Assembly (NCBI GenBank): GCA_029891345.1
Contig: CM056995.1
Coordinates: forward strand, 82,957,895 to 83,021,894
DNA length: 64,000 nt
Origin: Dryococelus australis
Lineage: Eukaryota > Arthropoda > Insecta > Phasmatodea > Phasmatidae
Direction of reading: 5' to 3'
Of the stretch, positions 11,184-23,141 are shown piece by piece. Under the pieces are notes generated by a model. That model saw nothing but the letters and a program-made list of their open reading frames with translations. It was not told the DNA's origin and did not search any database. Position numbers and translations under genes: made by a program. How positions within the stretch are numbered: position 1 is the stretch's first letter; the number at the start of each line of letters is the position of its first letter.

Positions 11184-11319
11184 CATTAAAGCTGTGGAAC
11201 ACGTGCACTACTGGGAAGACTGACGGAAAACCAAAAAGCAACGAGGTCACGTGACGCCAACAACGCAAGACCACCCACCAAAGTTCACCGCACGAAGCTT
11301 TTCACCTCGCCAGCGTTGT
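11184..11319. other. Short unassigned spacer
   Basis: Between the Tc1 right end and a SINE-like block; nothing recognised. Confidence 0.4.
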
Positions 11320-11470
11320 AGATTATCGGCCGCCAGGAGAGGAGAGAGTCCACGGTTCGAATCCCACGCCTTGTTAATTATTCCATGTCACTTCATCGTG
11401 CAAATGTATTCCTCCCCCGCCCTTCACCTTCCCCCGCCATCCTTTTCCATTAGGGGACCGTCCCTGCTCC
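11320..11470 (+). repeat. tRNA-derived SINE-like fragment
   Basis: A B-box match CGGTTCGAATCCC at about 11353-11365 is followed by a C/T-rich body (CCTCCCCCGCCCTTCACC) like that after the other SINE heads in the window. Box A is not convincing, so the 5' end is probably degraded. Confidence 0.4.
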
Positions 11471-12767
11471 CCCCAAACGCTCTACTCCACGACCCGGAAA
11501 ATGTCCACTGAAATGATAAAACAATTCTGTGGAGAATAATTATCCAAATGAGGGCCTAGTTGTCTGCAGTTCCCCTGCGGGCACTTAGTATGATTGTCTG
11601 TCTGTTCGGGTGCGCGCGTGAGTGTGTGCGTACGTCTGTGTGGGCATTGCAGTGACGTCACGCGCTCATCTGAATGCAGCATATTTTTAATGCCGTCAGG
11701 CAGCTACGGTAACACACATTACAGCTTAATTTTTAAATGCGAAGAAAAAAACGTTTCCGTTTTTTTTTTTTCATGAAAAAAAAAATTGGAATTCATAAAC
11801 TCCTCTCAGGTTCGTCAGCTACAGAATAATATGAACTCGCATTTTCGGTTGAAACGATTCATTAGAGACCACAAAAAACTCAGGTTTTGATTTGACGGTT
11901 GGTTTGACTTTACATTCCTCTCAAATGCCCTAACCTCTGAATATTTTTTTTTGTTTACTGGCTTTGTGGCGAAAAAAAGACCTTTTTAAAAAATGTTACA
12001 CATGTTTCGATTTCCAGGTAACTCGTAGGAACTTACAAAATTCATATTATTATTCCGTACCCGAACGGTTCTTTCCATACTTCAGTAATCATTATCACTT
12101 TGTTTGCTTGGAGCTTATGAAGTGATTATTATTGAGGACAGTGTTGAACATGACTCGCCAATTTTGAACTAAATGTTTGTTGTTGCCATTAAAATATTTT
12201 CAGAATGATGAAGGTTTGCAGAATGAGAAAAACGGTGCAGCCGCACAATTATTTATACGTATTTTGCAGGTCCTTGCTAAATCGCGTTACGAAACGCAAC
12301 GCGTGCCAGAGAAGAGGAAAAAAAGTCCATGAACATAACAAATAATTTGTAAAGGGGTGACAATTGTGAACTGCGACCATTGCACGTTCGAGTAACATGC
12401 ACAGTGAATAAGTACTGATCTTACCACAATTCATAACCGGTAAGAACCTGTAATATTACAATTCAAATATATTCAAGAGTGGTAAAAATTGAGTGACCAA
12501 ATTGCCTACTCAATTCATTATTTACCAACCATTTGCTTTACCTGCTAGTTTGGTGACATAATTTCTATTTACCAATATATGATTGCTACTGTTGTACGTG
12601 CTGCACGAAAGAAACTAGTAATAATGTCTGCTGTGTAGACAAACTTTCCCGTGCATGTTAATATACTTCCACGTTTTATTATTGGCGCGTCAGTGACCAA
12701 TAAGAGGAGCGCATTAATATCGAAACTGTGTGAAATATTGCTCAGGATTCAAGTTATCTGATTGTCG
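11471..12767. other. Unassigned AT-rich sequence
   Basis: Contains poly-T and poly-A runs at 11760-11785 and an imperfect 14-bp hairpin (AATCATTATCACTT with AAGTGATTATTATT, about 12087-12134). No gene or family recognised. Confidence 0.4.
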
Positions 12768-12850
12768 ACCTGCCGTGGCGCAGTCTGTTTGTGCGCCGCC
12801 CTTCTACGTTGCGGGAGGCCCTGGGTTCGAATCCTACGTAAGCCATAGTT
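12768..12850 (+). repeat. tRNA-like SINE head
   Basis: TGCCGTGGCGCAGTCTG (box A-like, 12771) and CTGGGTTCGAATCC (B box, 12821) are about 40 bp apart, as in a tRNA promoter. The flanking sequence does not form a clean tRNA acceptor stem, so this is a retroposon head rather than a functional tRNA gene. The body after 12850 is AT-rich and unassigned. Confidence 0.6.
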
Positions 12851-14936
12851 GTTGGTTTAAGTTAGTCTGTATTTTGTATTATACTTGTTTATAATTTCCC
12901 CACAACTTCTAATCGGGAAGGCACATCGGAATTTTCAAACACTACGAAACATAAATAAAAGCTTCCGAACATTTCATAAAGTGTTACGCATTCATTGCCT
13001 TGACTATATTCTATTTGTAACCGCTGATAAAAAATAAGAGATTATTTATGCGGCCACTACACCGGAGGTAACAGCAGAAGTCTAAAGTCTGTCACGCTGT
13101 AACATTTTTCTGTAAGGCTGCTTCCAGTAGGTTTGGTCTAATTAAGTTGGAAGGTTGTGATATTGCTTGCACGTTGTAAACGCCGCCGTGTTCGTCTGCA
13201 AAAATTGGTTGGCTCTATTTTTCATTATATATTTCATAAATAGAACCCGTCGTAAAAATGTCTTAGATGTTTCACGAGTTCAGTCAATCAGAATCGCGCA
13301 CATAAAAAACGGTTAAATAAAACTACAATAAACTTCGAAGTGGCGGCCAAAAAACTAGAAACGAAATAAGGTTATGGATATAATTAATTTATATAAAATC
13401 AAAAAGTCAGACTAAGTCCGTTATTTTCAAATATACTCAAGATTATCTGACCAAATTTGTGTCACGGCAAAATTTTAATGACTGTATTTCGTCTCAAATT
13501 TTACTGTCAAATATAATTGAAGGAGAAAATTTGACATTGTAACCGGACCTGAAGAAATTATCTGCGTGATCTGTCGGTCAGTAAAACTAGATGACATACA
13601 GTATCTTTACACTCAAGTTGAAACGAAAAGTACAAAATTCCGGAAAGGTTGTGATCAATCCTCCTTAAGGTGTCAGTCTACTAAGCACTATTTACAGAGC
13701 TTGGGACACAATGGCAAAGGAGCCACTCTTGCACGAGGAAAAATGCCCTGCCGCATCTTTACAGAAGCAGTTGCAGTTGAACCGGCCCAGAGACTTTTCT
13801 TTGTGTTGCCTACAACTTTGCGACTTAAAAAGTCGAGACGTTTTCAACATTGCAGATTGATTCTGTACTCTGTTCAGTTCGTAATGCATGTTTACAGGTA
13901 TTCAGCTAGTACATTTCAATATACACGATGTTTCGTAAATGCATTAACAAGTCCGCTCGCGAATCTTTCACGAAAATAGGCTATAAAGTGAAAACACACA
14001 TATTACATATTGTCTAGATTGCGTCCTAAGGGCATTACAACGCCTTGAAGTTGGAGCAGAACAGTGAGGCAATTGCACATTTTAGGTAATGTATTTACAA
14101 TCGAACCATGAGCTTCTGGATAAAGGGTGAATGGGCAAACGTCTGTCTCCATCATCATATTTATTCGTAGGAAAAAAAGGAGGAAGCACCCCACATTTTG
14201 CAGAAAATGTTGTCCTATCGACGATGTATTGTGCGACATATTATGAATCAGTATGTTCAAATAAACGAAAATGGTCCCTTGTGTCATTTCCATAAACCCA
14301 ACCGTTTCGGAAGAAACCACGCATTAAATTTACTGTGTACCTGGGTACTTACGCAGCACGCAAATACATTTGGAATAGTGGATACAGACGTTTTCGCCTT
14401 ATTTTTACCTGACATATATACGAGCGGGATTCGTAAATGCAATTAATTACAAAATAATATCTTCTGTAGCAGCGTGAATTTTTTCCTACTATTCTGAAAG
14501 TTCTGAGAATTAAGACAGCAATACAGTTGTTTTCAGACTAGTCCCTAATGCGTGTTCGTTACATAGGGAAATATAAATTATGTTCAATAATTTCTATTAA
14601 AAACACGTATTTCGAAAAAAAATAAATAAATAAATAAACTGTGATGAACTCCACGCGCTATACAAGTAGGTTATTTTAGGTTATTTTGCGACTACTTGCC
14701 ACGCTCGCCACTAGGCGAGGTAAGAACATTAACGCCTATGTTTGTAATAGGTATGTCGGAACAAAGCATGGTAGAGGAGATCTTGAGGATAAACCATCCA
14801 ACGAAGGGCAGGCAGACACAGTAGGCGGCAACACAGCTCTATTATTGTCCTGTAGAGAAAGTAAATGTGAGCAAAACATCTCCACCAGACCAAGGTGTGT
14901 CTAAGAGCGAGGATCTTATCAACGATGTGAGAGGAT
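12851..14936. other. Unassigned sequence with a (TAAA)n tail
   Basis: A short run AAATAAATAAATAAATAAA at about 14618-14637 could be the 3' tail of an old retroposon; the sequence to its left is not recognised. The open frame of 137 codons at 13566-13979 has no recognisable domain. Confidence 0.4.
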
Positions 14937-15335
14937 GAATACTGTTCACAGTAAATGGAGCACTTCTGTCAGCTTAAGATCTACTTGTATGCACGTTATG
15001 TAATCTTCCACCATATGTAAAACTAACCTTGCCATAGCCCTGGCAACTTTATTCAAGCGTCGGTCACGTGAAACTGTAAAATTATTAGAAAAGTATATAT
15101 TTTACAGACTTGCTGAATTTTGGACTTAAATACATTAAACAAAAAAAAAAAAAACAGAAAACATACGACATAATTCAATTAATCATAAATATATGTCTAA
15201 CAAGTTTATTTCACGTCAAGATAAGGAGGTACTTTCCCTACTCTGTTACCAACTTACCTGGGCGCATGCCAGCTGGTTCACCTACAGGTAGCGCCAGTGA
15301 CATTTTGCAAACGTTGATTTCAAAAGACCTCAATA
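14937..15335 (+). mobile_element. TA-1 MITE, degraded
   Basis: Starts ACTGTTCACAGTAAATGGAG; body matches TA-1 (AAGATCTACTTGTATGCACG, TTCAAGCGTCGGTCACGTG). The right part still has GTTACCAACTTACCTGGGCG and GTTGATTTCAAAAG, but the right terminal repeat after it is replaced by unrelated sequence. Confidence 0.8.
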
Positions 15336-15689
15336 AAGCGCGACCAGCTTGTGCCAAAGACCGTGAGAGCAGTAGCTTATGTCTAGTCAAGTGTCGTGTG
15401 AGCGGGAGGTGCCCGCACTGATTGGGCGTATCGCAGTTCTTTGTGGTCGGCCACCACACGCAGATTAGCTCAACAGGGAACCTGTGCTATTGTGTGAATC
15501 ACGTTGACATGACGCCTTCGGATGCCTTGTGTTACGATGCGTCACCTCTAATATCAGCAATGGTGTTGCAACCACGAGACTGACTGTTTATTACCAGCGA
15601 CAGAAAAATTTCGCGGATTCGGTGGCATGTGGGTTGGATGGTAGGTATAGTGCTTAAAGATACTCGTCGACAGCGAGGTCATTAGAGTG
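15336..15689. other. Unassigned sequence
   Basis: Slightly GC-richer, no family recognised. Confidence 0.35.
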
Positions 15690-15944
15690 AATGGATGAAG
15701 AGATTTTGGCGGCTCATAACATCGAGGTCTTGAAAGTCTATGATGATAAAGCGAGGTGAGTATGGAGCAGCACAGGAATGAAAGGGCGGGGGAAACAGGA
15801 GATCCCCGAGAAAACCCGTTGACCAGCGGCATCGTGCGGCACGACCCCCACATGCGAAAATCCGGGAGCGACCCCGCCGGGAATCGAACCATGTTCGCCT
15901 GGGTGGGAGCCGAGCAGTCTAACCACTACACCACCGCGGCCCCT
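15690..15944 (-). repeat. tRNA-derived SINE (family S1)
   Basis: Read on the minus strand from 15944: GGGGCCGCGGTGGTGTAG with box A GGTGTAGTGGTTAGAC, then B box GGTTCGATTCCC, then GATCTCCTGTTTCCCCCG, GAGCCGCCAAAATCT near the 3' end. RNA polymerase III boxes are in the right order and spacing. Six S1 copies occur in this window. Confidence 0.9.
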
Positions 15945-15955
15945 GAAAACATTAG

Positions 15956-16228
15956 TAGAGATCCGAGAATTTCGCGGGTTCAAAGAACTGTATGCTAGAC
16001 TTCACAGTCTTATATACTTTTATACAGATATCAACTGTTTATTGGTTGAGTGTTGTGGCAATAAAGTACGGTGGTTGCGCGTACAATTTATTGCGTGTTT
16101 GTTATTGGCTCATTTGTCTCCAAGAGGTGTCAAACAACACGTTGACCAATTATAAGAGTAACATGAATGTACAAGTATGTGAATTCCAACTTGTCTAGAA
16201 ATGAACCCGCGAAATTCTCGAGTCTCTA
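15956..16228. mobile_element. hAT-type MITE (CGCG family)
   Basis: Terminal inverted repeats TAGAGATCCGAGAATTTCGC (left) and TAGAGACTCGAGAATTTCGC (right, read inward) match at 25 of 27 positions when extended. The flanking 8 bp are AACATTAG (15948-15955) and GTCATTAG (16229-16236), 6 of 8 identical, consistent with an old hAT-like 8-bp duplication. Interior contains ATTGG/CCAAT words; no coding. Confidence 0.85.
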
Positions 16229-16257
16229 GTCATTAGAGATGGTGCAAGTTGCTCAGA

Positions 16258-16436
16258 AAAGGCAGGTACGGGGAAGGAAATGGCGATGGCCTTTATGAAC
16301 GAACCACCCCAGTACTCGCCAAGATTGTTTTAGAGAAACCGTAGGAAACCGAGATCAAGATGGCCGGGCCGCGAGTCGAACCCAGGTCCTCCCAAACGTG
16401 AGTCCGAAAGTTTACCACTGCGCCACCTCACCTCAC
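16258..16436 (-). repeat. tRNA-derived SINE (family S2)
   Basis: Minus strand: box A-like GGTGGCGCAGTGGTAA, B box GGGTTCGACTCGC, then GGCCATCTTGATCTCGG and CTAAAACAATCTTGGCGAG, then ATTTCCTTCCCCGTACC. This layout is a common insect SINE type. A second S2 copy is at 54.0 kb. Confidence 0.8.
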
Positions 16437-16665
16437 TCGGTCCCTTTGATGTGCGCGTACGTAACCGTCGATTGGCTGCGCGAGTATCTGGGGAGAGGGC
16501 CTTGTGTCTCATTGGTCGCCACGTGCTGAGGAAGATACCCTATTGGCCGGGCCTCCGGCCGGCAACTAAGCTACCGCGTGCTCTGTGACCAACGGTGTTC
16601 TGCCATGTTGTTGGCCAGTGACGCCATTTTACTAGCGTGTGCCGCTGGTGTTGGCAGTGCACAGC
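16437..16665 (+). repeat. Dispersed CCAAT-rich repeat
   Basis: Shares an ordered set of words with 31128-31330: GATTGGCTGCGCGAG, GGCCTTGTGTCT, GTGCTG, TATTGGC, GCTACC, GTTGTTGGCCAGTGACGCCA. ATTGG (inverted CCAAT) occurs three times. Could be part of an LTR or a non-autonomous DNA element; borders not found. Confidence 0.6.
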
Positions 16666-18117
16666 GGCTGCATATCATCCAGGTATCCACCTTTAATACA
16701 GTAACAACCCCACTCAGTATTGCTGCAAGCGCCATCTAAGGCTCCAGCACAGTAATCATACCAACCATGGTGATAAACTATGTATGTACACAAGCTGCTG
16801 TCAAAACAAGACTGCTAATTTGAGCTGACGTTAACCAATTAAATAATTTATTTTCCTTCGTAAGTTAATACACTATCAAAAAACCTTTTTTTTTGTCTTC
16901 CACCGCTCTTTAAAACTTCACAATTTTTACAATTTCACAACGTGATAAAATAGTTACTTAAAATTACGTTCTTTTTTTGTTTTTGATTAAAGTTTCATAA
17001 TAAAATATTACTTTCTTGAAATACTAAACGTTAAGAAAACCGTACGTTGTCGATACAATATTAATACTGAGATCAGGTACAAATAGTACATTTTACTTTA
17101 CAGATATCAATTTACTTAACTAGGTCATTATCCGTTACCAAGTTCCCTACAATTACCATTTCCTTACAGTACGCACCGAAGCACAAAGGCCTAGTGTGTC
17201 CGCCGGTCTCACTACCGTCTTCGTATAGCGGGCGAATCACCTAAATCTTGCACCACAAATATTTCTGAAATGGAAGGTTCTATTGATGTGCTGGTTTCTC
17301 AAAACAGAAGTTTAAACAAGGGCTCATAATTCCAGCCCAGACAGAGATTTTAATACTTATTTGAAAAGTGTATTTCTTGAACACAGTTACTTTATTTTCG
17401 ACGGGAACAATACTTATCCACAGCAATAAATAAAACCAGCGGAAATTACAATTGTAATAGTTTTTTTTTTCTTCAAGTAGTTTAAGTGCTTTCGTGATAT
17501 GCCGGTGCAAAATGTGTAATACGCTTCCTGAATCATGCCACTCCTTGCGATTGCAAGGGAGCTAGCTTGCAGATTTATATCAACATTAGCTAGAACATTA
17601 ATGTCGCCCTCTTCTACGGTTACTCGTTTTTTTTTTCTGTTACGTTTTCGAGGTGTTATACATCCAGTTTCTCGTAACTGGTTACAGAGTTTTGCAAGTA
17701 ATTGTCGAGATGGTTGACATCTACTGGGATATCGTTCAGCGCAGGGCTTTCGTTGCTCTTATCGAGCACTAACAATACCGTTTGTATCAACATCGAAAAG
17801 TCATTCGATTGTAAAAATTTATTCATCGGATTGGCGATCAAGTAGAGTTATTCTTTTTTACGTTAAACATCAAACCAAATTTATTCGTACACACGGTAAG
17901 CATTAAGCAAACAATTTAATCAATGTTTTAAATTGTCTATGTTGTAACTATTCCATAAAGTTGGCGTTCTTGACCAAGTTGTTTACAAGTTTCGTACGTG
18001 AATAATTTGAATTCCAAATTTGAAATGAGGAAAATTAAAAAGAAATGTGTAACAAGATGTTGGGTTCCTCACTGTAAAATTCGAAGCCAAACACACTTGT
18101 TAAATACTTCACCTTCT
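16666..18117. other. Unassigned AT-rich sequence
   Basis: No gene or repeat family could be supported. Poly-T runs near 16886 and 17461. Confidence 0.4.
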
Positions 18118-18326
18118 CCAGCAATCCATAAATGTAAGTTTCTAAACCAATTTTGTTTGTTTTGACTGGTATCTAGGTTTAGGCTGTTTATCTGGTTACA
18201 AACTTTCTATTATTTTCTATAATAATCAATACTTTTCCTAAATATTTGTCTGTTTTATTCAAATACTACAGTTAACTGTCAAAACAAACAAAATTGTTTT
18301 TGAATCTTAACTTTTTGGATTGCTGG
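18118..18326. mobile_element. MITE with about 48-bp terminal inverted repeats
   Basis: The left arm from 18118 begins CCAGCAATCCATAAATG and runs to TTTTGTTTGTTTTGAC; the right arm read inward from 18326 begins CCAGCAATCCAAAAAG and also reaches TTTTGTTTGTTTTGAC. 209 bp in total. No clear target duplication, so the superfamily is open. Confidence 0.8.
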
Positions 18327-18842
18327 GAATCTTTAATAAAGGCACCGCCCTGCAGAGCAAAAAAAAAAAAATACAGAAAAATACAAACCAATTAAATTAC
18401 ATAAGTTTAGTAATTATTAATGCAAAATAATCCTTATCATGCCCTCTAAAATTATATTTTATTAATATTAATGTTATATAATAGCTAAGACAAAATAATT
18501 ATTTGTTTTTATGTTGGTCACAAGAGAAGCGTTAGCAGTCCGATCGTAAAGAGATACGAAGCAAAGAAGTTCAGCCCAGCAGTGAAATCTCTTTTTCCCT
18601 CCCGTAATCTTTGGTTCAGCGTACACATTACAAGCACGAACAGCATTATTCCTACATTCGTCATACACCATGAGCATGTCGGCTTTTTCAGCATTAGTAT
18701 AATAACATGTTCCAGCACCAGCCCGTCCCACGTCTAGGTAGTGTGAACTATCACAAAGTACTGAGAAGAAGGTCTCAGTGCAATCTGTGTGTAAAGGAAA
18801 CAGAATATAAACACGCTTACGAACATCGTAGCCTAGTAACTA
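18327..18842. other. Unassigned AT-rich sequence
   Basis: Poly-A at 18358-18370. The minus-strand open frames at 18474-18731 show no recognisable domain. Confidence 0.4.
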
Positions 18843-19061
18843 TAGGCTGTTCACGGTAAAGTGAGCACTTTTGAGGCGCCTTTCTGCTGTTTCTTATCCT
18901 CCAACCAACTTTTAAAATAAATATTGGTATCTACGTAATAAACACAGTGGGTAACACCACGCTCGGAAGTTAACGTCTAAGGCTAAAATAAAATATATTT
19001 ATTGATTCTTATTCCAAATAATGGGGATTTCAAAAGAGCTCACTTTATCGTGAATAGCCTA
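18843..19061 (+). mobile_element. TA-2 MITE, complete
   Basis: 219 bp, TAGGCTGTTCACGGTAAAG at the left, CTTTATCGTGAATAGCCTA at the right, TA on each side (18841-18842, 19062-19063). Internal CTAAGGCTAAAATAAAATAT is diagnostic of TA-2. Confidence 0.95.
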
Positions 19062-19416
19062 TAAGTAATTAAACAGAACAAACAACTATAGGTATTTTAA
19101 ATTGTCATATTACGATAGCATGTAAACTACTTGCACTAGAATACTGCAAAAAATACCACTGACATTATAATTGTCTCTACTTTTATTGTCTTTGTGTAAA
19201 TAGGTATTGTTCCATTTGAAAAAATTTAACTGTTTTAAAGAAATACATATTTTAACATAATTATTAAAATCTGTGTTTCGGCTGAAATTACGAGCCCTTG
19301 TCTGAACTTCAGTTCTGTGAAACCAGCACTTCAATATCGCCTATCATTTTCGGAATATTTGCACTGCAAGTTTTAGGTGATTCAGCGTAAGATATCAATA
19401 AATAAGTGTTACACAT
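19062..19416. other. Unassigned AT-rich sequence
   Basis: Nothing recognised. Confidence 0.4.
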
Positions 19417-19419
19417 TAA

Positions 19420-19660
19420 GGCCAGTTGCACACGTGCGGACTATGTCCACGCGGCGCCGCTGCGGTGCCGCAAAAGCGTTCCACGAGGGCTTGGCTTATA
19501 CGTAGCAGTGCACACGTAGCTGGGGCGCCGCTACGGTACCGCGCGTCCACTGAGCGTGCATTTACCGTAAATGCATTCCATGAGGGGTTGGCTTATATGT
19601 AACAGTTCACACGTAGCTGCAGCGCCGCCGCGGTTTATGTCCGCACGCGTCCACACGGCC
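19420..19660. mobile_element. PIF/Harbinger-type MITE
   Basis: 241 bp with termini GGCCAGTTGCACACGTGCGG and, inward from 19660, GGCCGTGTGGACGCGTGCGG (17 of 22 matching when extended). Flanked by TAA at 19417-19419 and 19661-19663. A TWA target and GG-starting ends are the Harbinger signature. The interior is GC-rich with a two-fold repeat (TTCCACGAGGGCTTGGCTTA and TTCCATGAGGGGTTGGCTTA), unlike its AT-rich surroundings. Confidence 0.85.
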
Positions 19661-19662
19661 TA

Positions 19663-20294
19663 ATAGGGGTGGTACATGAAACTAAATGTAAATAATGTTA
19701 TTAAGGTACTCATGTCCGGAAATACTTCCTTATAACAAGACCTGGCGTTAAAAGTGAGCAGGGTTGTCGGCAAACCGGTGGCAACCGAGCAGTGTAACAG
19801 CACGTACCGGGAATTACATGTGTAGGTTGAAGGAGTTTTTCAATGCCCCATTTGACGCACAGTAGGAAGTCCCATTGCCTGGGGCCACCTCGCTCCCCCG
19901 ACCTAACGCCTCTGGAGTTCTACCTTTGAAGACACGTAGAACACTGGTGTACGACACTCCTGTGAACACCAGAGAAGACCATTAGAACAGGTTTCGTGCA
20001 GCATTCGACACCATCACGAACATGCCGGCCATCTTCAATGATGTGCTCTGAAACATGCTGCGGCGCTGCAGAGTATTCATCGGCATCGAATGAGGAAGAG
20101 ACAATTTTGAGCATCTGATGTACTCTCTACGTGTGAAATAAACCTGTTTAAAATACTGATTTTCACACTCACATTTCGTAATACCTGACGCCACCCTTAC
20201 AAGCTATACTAGCCATTTTGGGTATAAGCAGGCATTTCTGGACATGGGTACCTTAATAAAATATGTTCCATTTCATCTCATGTACCACCCCTAT
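19663..20294 (+). mobile_element. Internally deleted mariner-type element
   Basis: Termini ATAGGGGTGGTACATGAAAC and, inward from 20294, ATAGGGGTGGTACATGAGAT, with conserved subterminal TTATTAAGGTAC and CATGTCC. Flanked by TA (19661-19662 and 20295-20296). At 632 bp it is about half the size of an autonomous element; only the 3' part of the transposase remains. Confidence 0.85.
19868..20117 (+). pseudogene. Transposase C-terminal remnant (IS630/mariner type)
   Basis: In pieces: LGPPRSPDLTPLEFYL (about 19880-19927), then after shifts PAIFNDVL, NMLRRCRVFIGIE and FEHLM (about 20020-20117). SPDLTPLEF is the motif around the third catalytic acidic residue of mariner-like transposases, and the RRC...FEHL ending is typical of an insect transposase group. 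Stops and frameshifts exclude function. It lies inside the inverted-repeat-bounded element 19663-20294. Confidence 0.75.
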
Positions 20295-20296
20295 TA

Positions 20297-21340
20297 ATTT
20301 GTAACACTTATTCATTGACATGCTGTATATTGTGAAGCACAAGCCGCTATCCCCGTCTCAGGTGTAGAACGTGCTGGAGCCGCTTGGTCGAATCTTGCCA
20401 GTAGACTCAAACCACCCGGTGACATGACCGATTACAGCGACACACAGGCCACATAACGAAAGGAATCCTAGGAGAGGCCAGCCTCGTGTTCTGTTCCATG
20501 ATGAGCTTGCACAGAAGCGTAGCGTCACGAACCAGCAGGACAGCGTGCAGCCCCGTCAAACTACGCCGCTCGAGCAGTTCCAGGTAGGACGGCTCTTCAT
20601 TTCCAGCAGACTCCCGCTCGCACCGACCATACCTCCCATTCATTGCAAGTTCTCCCTCTTCGACAAATCAAGAATAAATCTCGGGGACATGACCGCGAGC
20701 ACCAGGGCAGGGTTCGGAACAAGGACCGTCAGGAGCAGACGCCCCCGCCAAGCTGCCGTTTGACGCCGGCGCAGTGGTTAGGGGGCTCAGGGGGTGGAGG
20801 GAGCACGACAGGGGGTGAAATGGGGATCGTTCATGTTTATAGCCAGCCCCTGAACGAGCAGTCTATTTTCAATACGGCTGGAGTCGTGACGTGTCGCCCG
20901 GCCTACCCAATTGAGCCCCCGGGAGTGGTTGAATTGTTGGCAGCAGAGGTAGAGAGGAGGGGGGATGCATGTGAGAGGTGGAAAGGGGGGTAGGTTTTCC
21001 CGCGCATCGGTCATACACCCCCACTCCACCCCCTAGCCGAAACCCTTCAAACCCCCATTGCCGGGTAAAACACGGGCTGAAAAGGGGTGAGATGGTGAGC
21101 GGAGTGGAGGGTCGTTTACCACCGGGGGCTGTCAACAACGGGTGTTGGGACCTTCACATAGTGCATGCTGGGGCAGGGAACAATGGAGCCTCGCCAGATA
21201 GATAGCCGGCCAGCCCCGCTGATAAACAAATTGCCCCTGATGCCGCACACTCGACCGACTGCTCGAGCCCTCCCTCCTACACTACCTGCTAAAACCCGGC
21301 AAGATACCTCCCTGCCTACAACCTCCACCCAGTACGACAA
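20297..21340. other. GC-rich island, no gene recognised
   Basis: Purine-rich G runs (GGGGGCTCAGGGGGTGG near 20783) and C-rich stretches. Several overlapping frames are open on both strands, which is expected from base composition; none shows a domain. GGCGCAGTGGTTAGG at 20769 resembles a tRNA box A but no B box follows. Candidate regulatory or untranslated region. Confidence 0.3.
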
Positions 21341-22462
21341 ATGGAGTAATTACACTTTACAAATTACCCCATTACCAGTAATTATAAAGTACTTGTGTAC
21401 GAGAAAAGCAGTAACAATATGAGACACCCAACTCTCAGTCTTCCTCGACACTTAAGTCTACTCCAGACACAGGAGATACTAATCAGCCATCATGTACTTT
21501 ATTCAGTTACTTTTATTCCAGTCTTTAAGAATACGCTTGATAAGTTGTACGCAAAATTTACAGCGTGGTGTAATATAGTCTGGAAACAAGAAGAAATCCT
21601 CAAATAAATGCTTTTACCTTGAGACAAGTAGACTTTACACATATGCCCGCATATTTTACCTCAGTTGCCAACCAACAGTGTTAGGAAAAAAGAACAGGAT
21701 GTTCCTTCGCGTTTGTTTTCCTCTTACTCCCTATAGATAACGAATATTTTGAAACCATTCATATGTAATTCTTTGTATGAATAATATATAATTTTGTAAG
21801 GAATAACTTTCAGAAATGACTCGAAATTCTTTCATGAAAAATCGTATTTTGCCAAATAGCAAGTACAAAAAGTAATAATAAAACTATATTAAATATTTTA
21901 TTAATCTGTGGTCATTCACACTAAAACGTGACGCCCATGTGAGAAAGCCTAAACGGTGAAGGTTTGCGTCCAGTATTCGACATGACTCAACTACATGAAA
22001 CGAGTTAGGTTCGAACGGGTCAGGCTTACTGTAGTCTTTGAGGCCGGAGGTCTTTAAAGTCCATATCTGTATAGTCGTGAAAAGTTAATTTTACAGTACA
22101 CCTTGTAACAAATTGTGGAAGTTTCAATTTTTCATTTTATTCAGTGTGAAAAAGGGTTCTAAGTATTTTTAGGAACAAGAATTCCAACAATAAACTTATA
22201 AAAACTTTACAGGAAAGTGAAACACACGTTTGTTACAATATTATTAAGACATTATAGGTTAACCACTTCATGTAACATAGCGTATAACTCCGAGATCATG
22301 TGCCAATTCAGTGTATTGCGATAAGGCATATGATGCAGTGCTGGCGTTACTTTTGGCAGCCTCCGGTACGCAAAACAAATTCGGAAATTCGAACGCCTTA
22401 CTGAGTAATATATCGCAAAATTAGTTATAGTGTTACTGCACGCACAGCGCCGAATAACTTAA
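21341..22462. other. Unassigned AT-rich sequence
   Basis: No feature supported. Confidence 0.4.
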
Positions 22463-22721
22463 GGGGCCCACGGTGGTGTAGTGGTTAGACTACTCGCCTC
22501 CTACCAAAGCGAACCAGGTTCCGTTCCCGGCGGGATCGCACCCGTATTTTCGCATGTGGGAATCATGCCGGACGATACCACTGGTCGGTGAGTTTTCTCG
22601 TGGATATCCCGTTTATACTATCCCTTAAATTCCGGCGCTGCTCCATACTAACCTCGCTTCACCCTCATCGACTCTTAAGACGCAGATGTTAAGAGTCGCC
22701 CAAAACTCTCCACTCCATTAA
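22463..22721 (+). repeat. tRNA-derived SINE (family S1), full length
   Basis: Starts GGGGCCCACGGTGGTGTAG with box A GGTGTAGTGGTTAGAC and B box GGTTCCGTTCCC (one base off). Body contains CGCATGTGGGAATCATGCCG, GGTGAGTTTTCTCGTGG and CTGCTCCATACTAACCTCGC; ends GTCGCCCAAAACTCTCCACT. This is the best plus-strand reference copy for S1. Confidence 0.9.
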
Positions 22722-22773
22722 GAATAACTTTAGTTAAAATGTAACACTACGCTCACACGTGTACTGACAAATA

Positions 22774-23141
22774 AAGGTTGTTCATTGTAAACTGAGCACT
22801 ATTTAAAGCCCTGATTAAGATCTACTTGTATGTGTATTCTTCCACTACAGGTCGGTCGAGTGAAACTGTGAAATTATTATAAAAGTGAATGTTTTACAAA
22901 TTCGTTCATTTTTGCTCTGATAAGCATTAAGAAAACAGAAATCAAAATAAATAGTTTCAGTATTCATAAGTGCTCGTCTAACAGTTTTAATTCAACATCG
23001 AAATATGGAACTACTTTCCTTGTGTCGCTACCAACTAGATACATGCCGTTCAGTATACTTTATCAAATATATGTAGGTATAGGGGCACAGATATTTCCCA
23101 AAGGTTGATTTCAAAAGTGCTCACTTTATCGTTTACAGTCA
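22774..23141 (+). mobile_element. TA-1 MITE
   Basis: GGTTGTTCATTGTAAACTGAG at the left, AAGATCTACTTGTATGTG, GGTCGGTCGAGTGAAACTG, and GGTTGATTTCAAAAGTGCTC at the right end. Terminal bases are eroded. Confidence 0.85.

Noticed and set aside
22463..22540. Possible functional tRNA genes at the A/B-box pairs
   Set aside because: Boxes A and B are present, but acceptor and anticodon stems do not fold convincingly and the same bodies follow each copy, so they are SINE heads.
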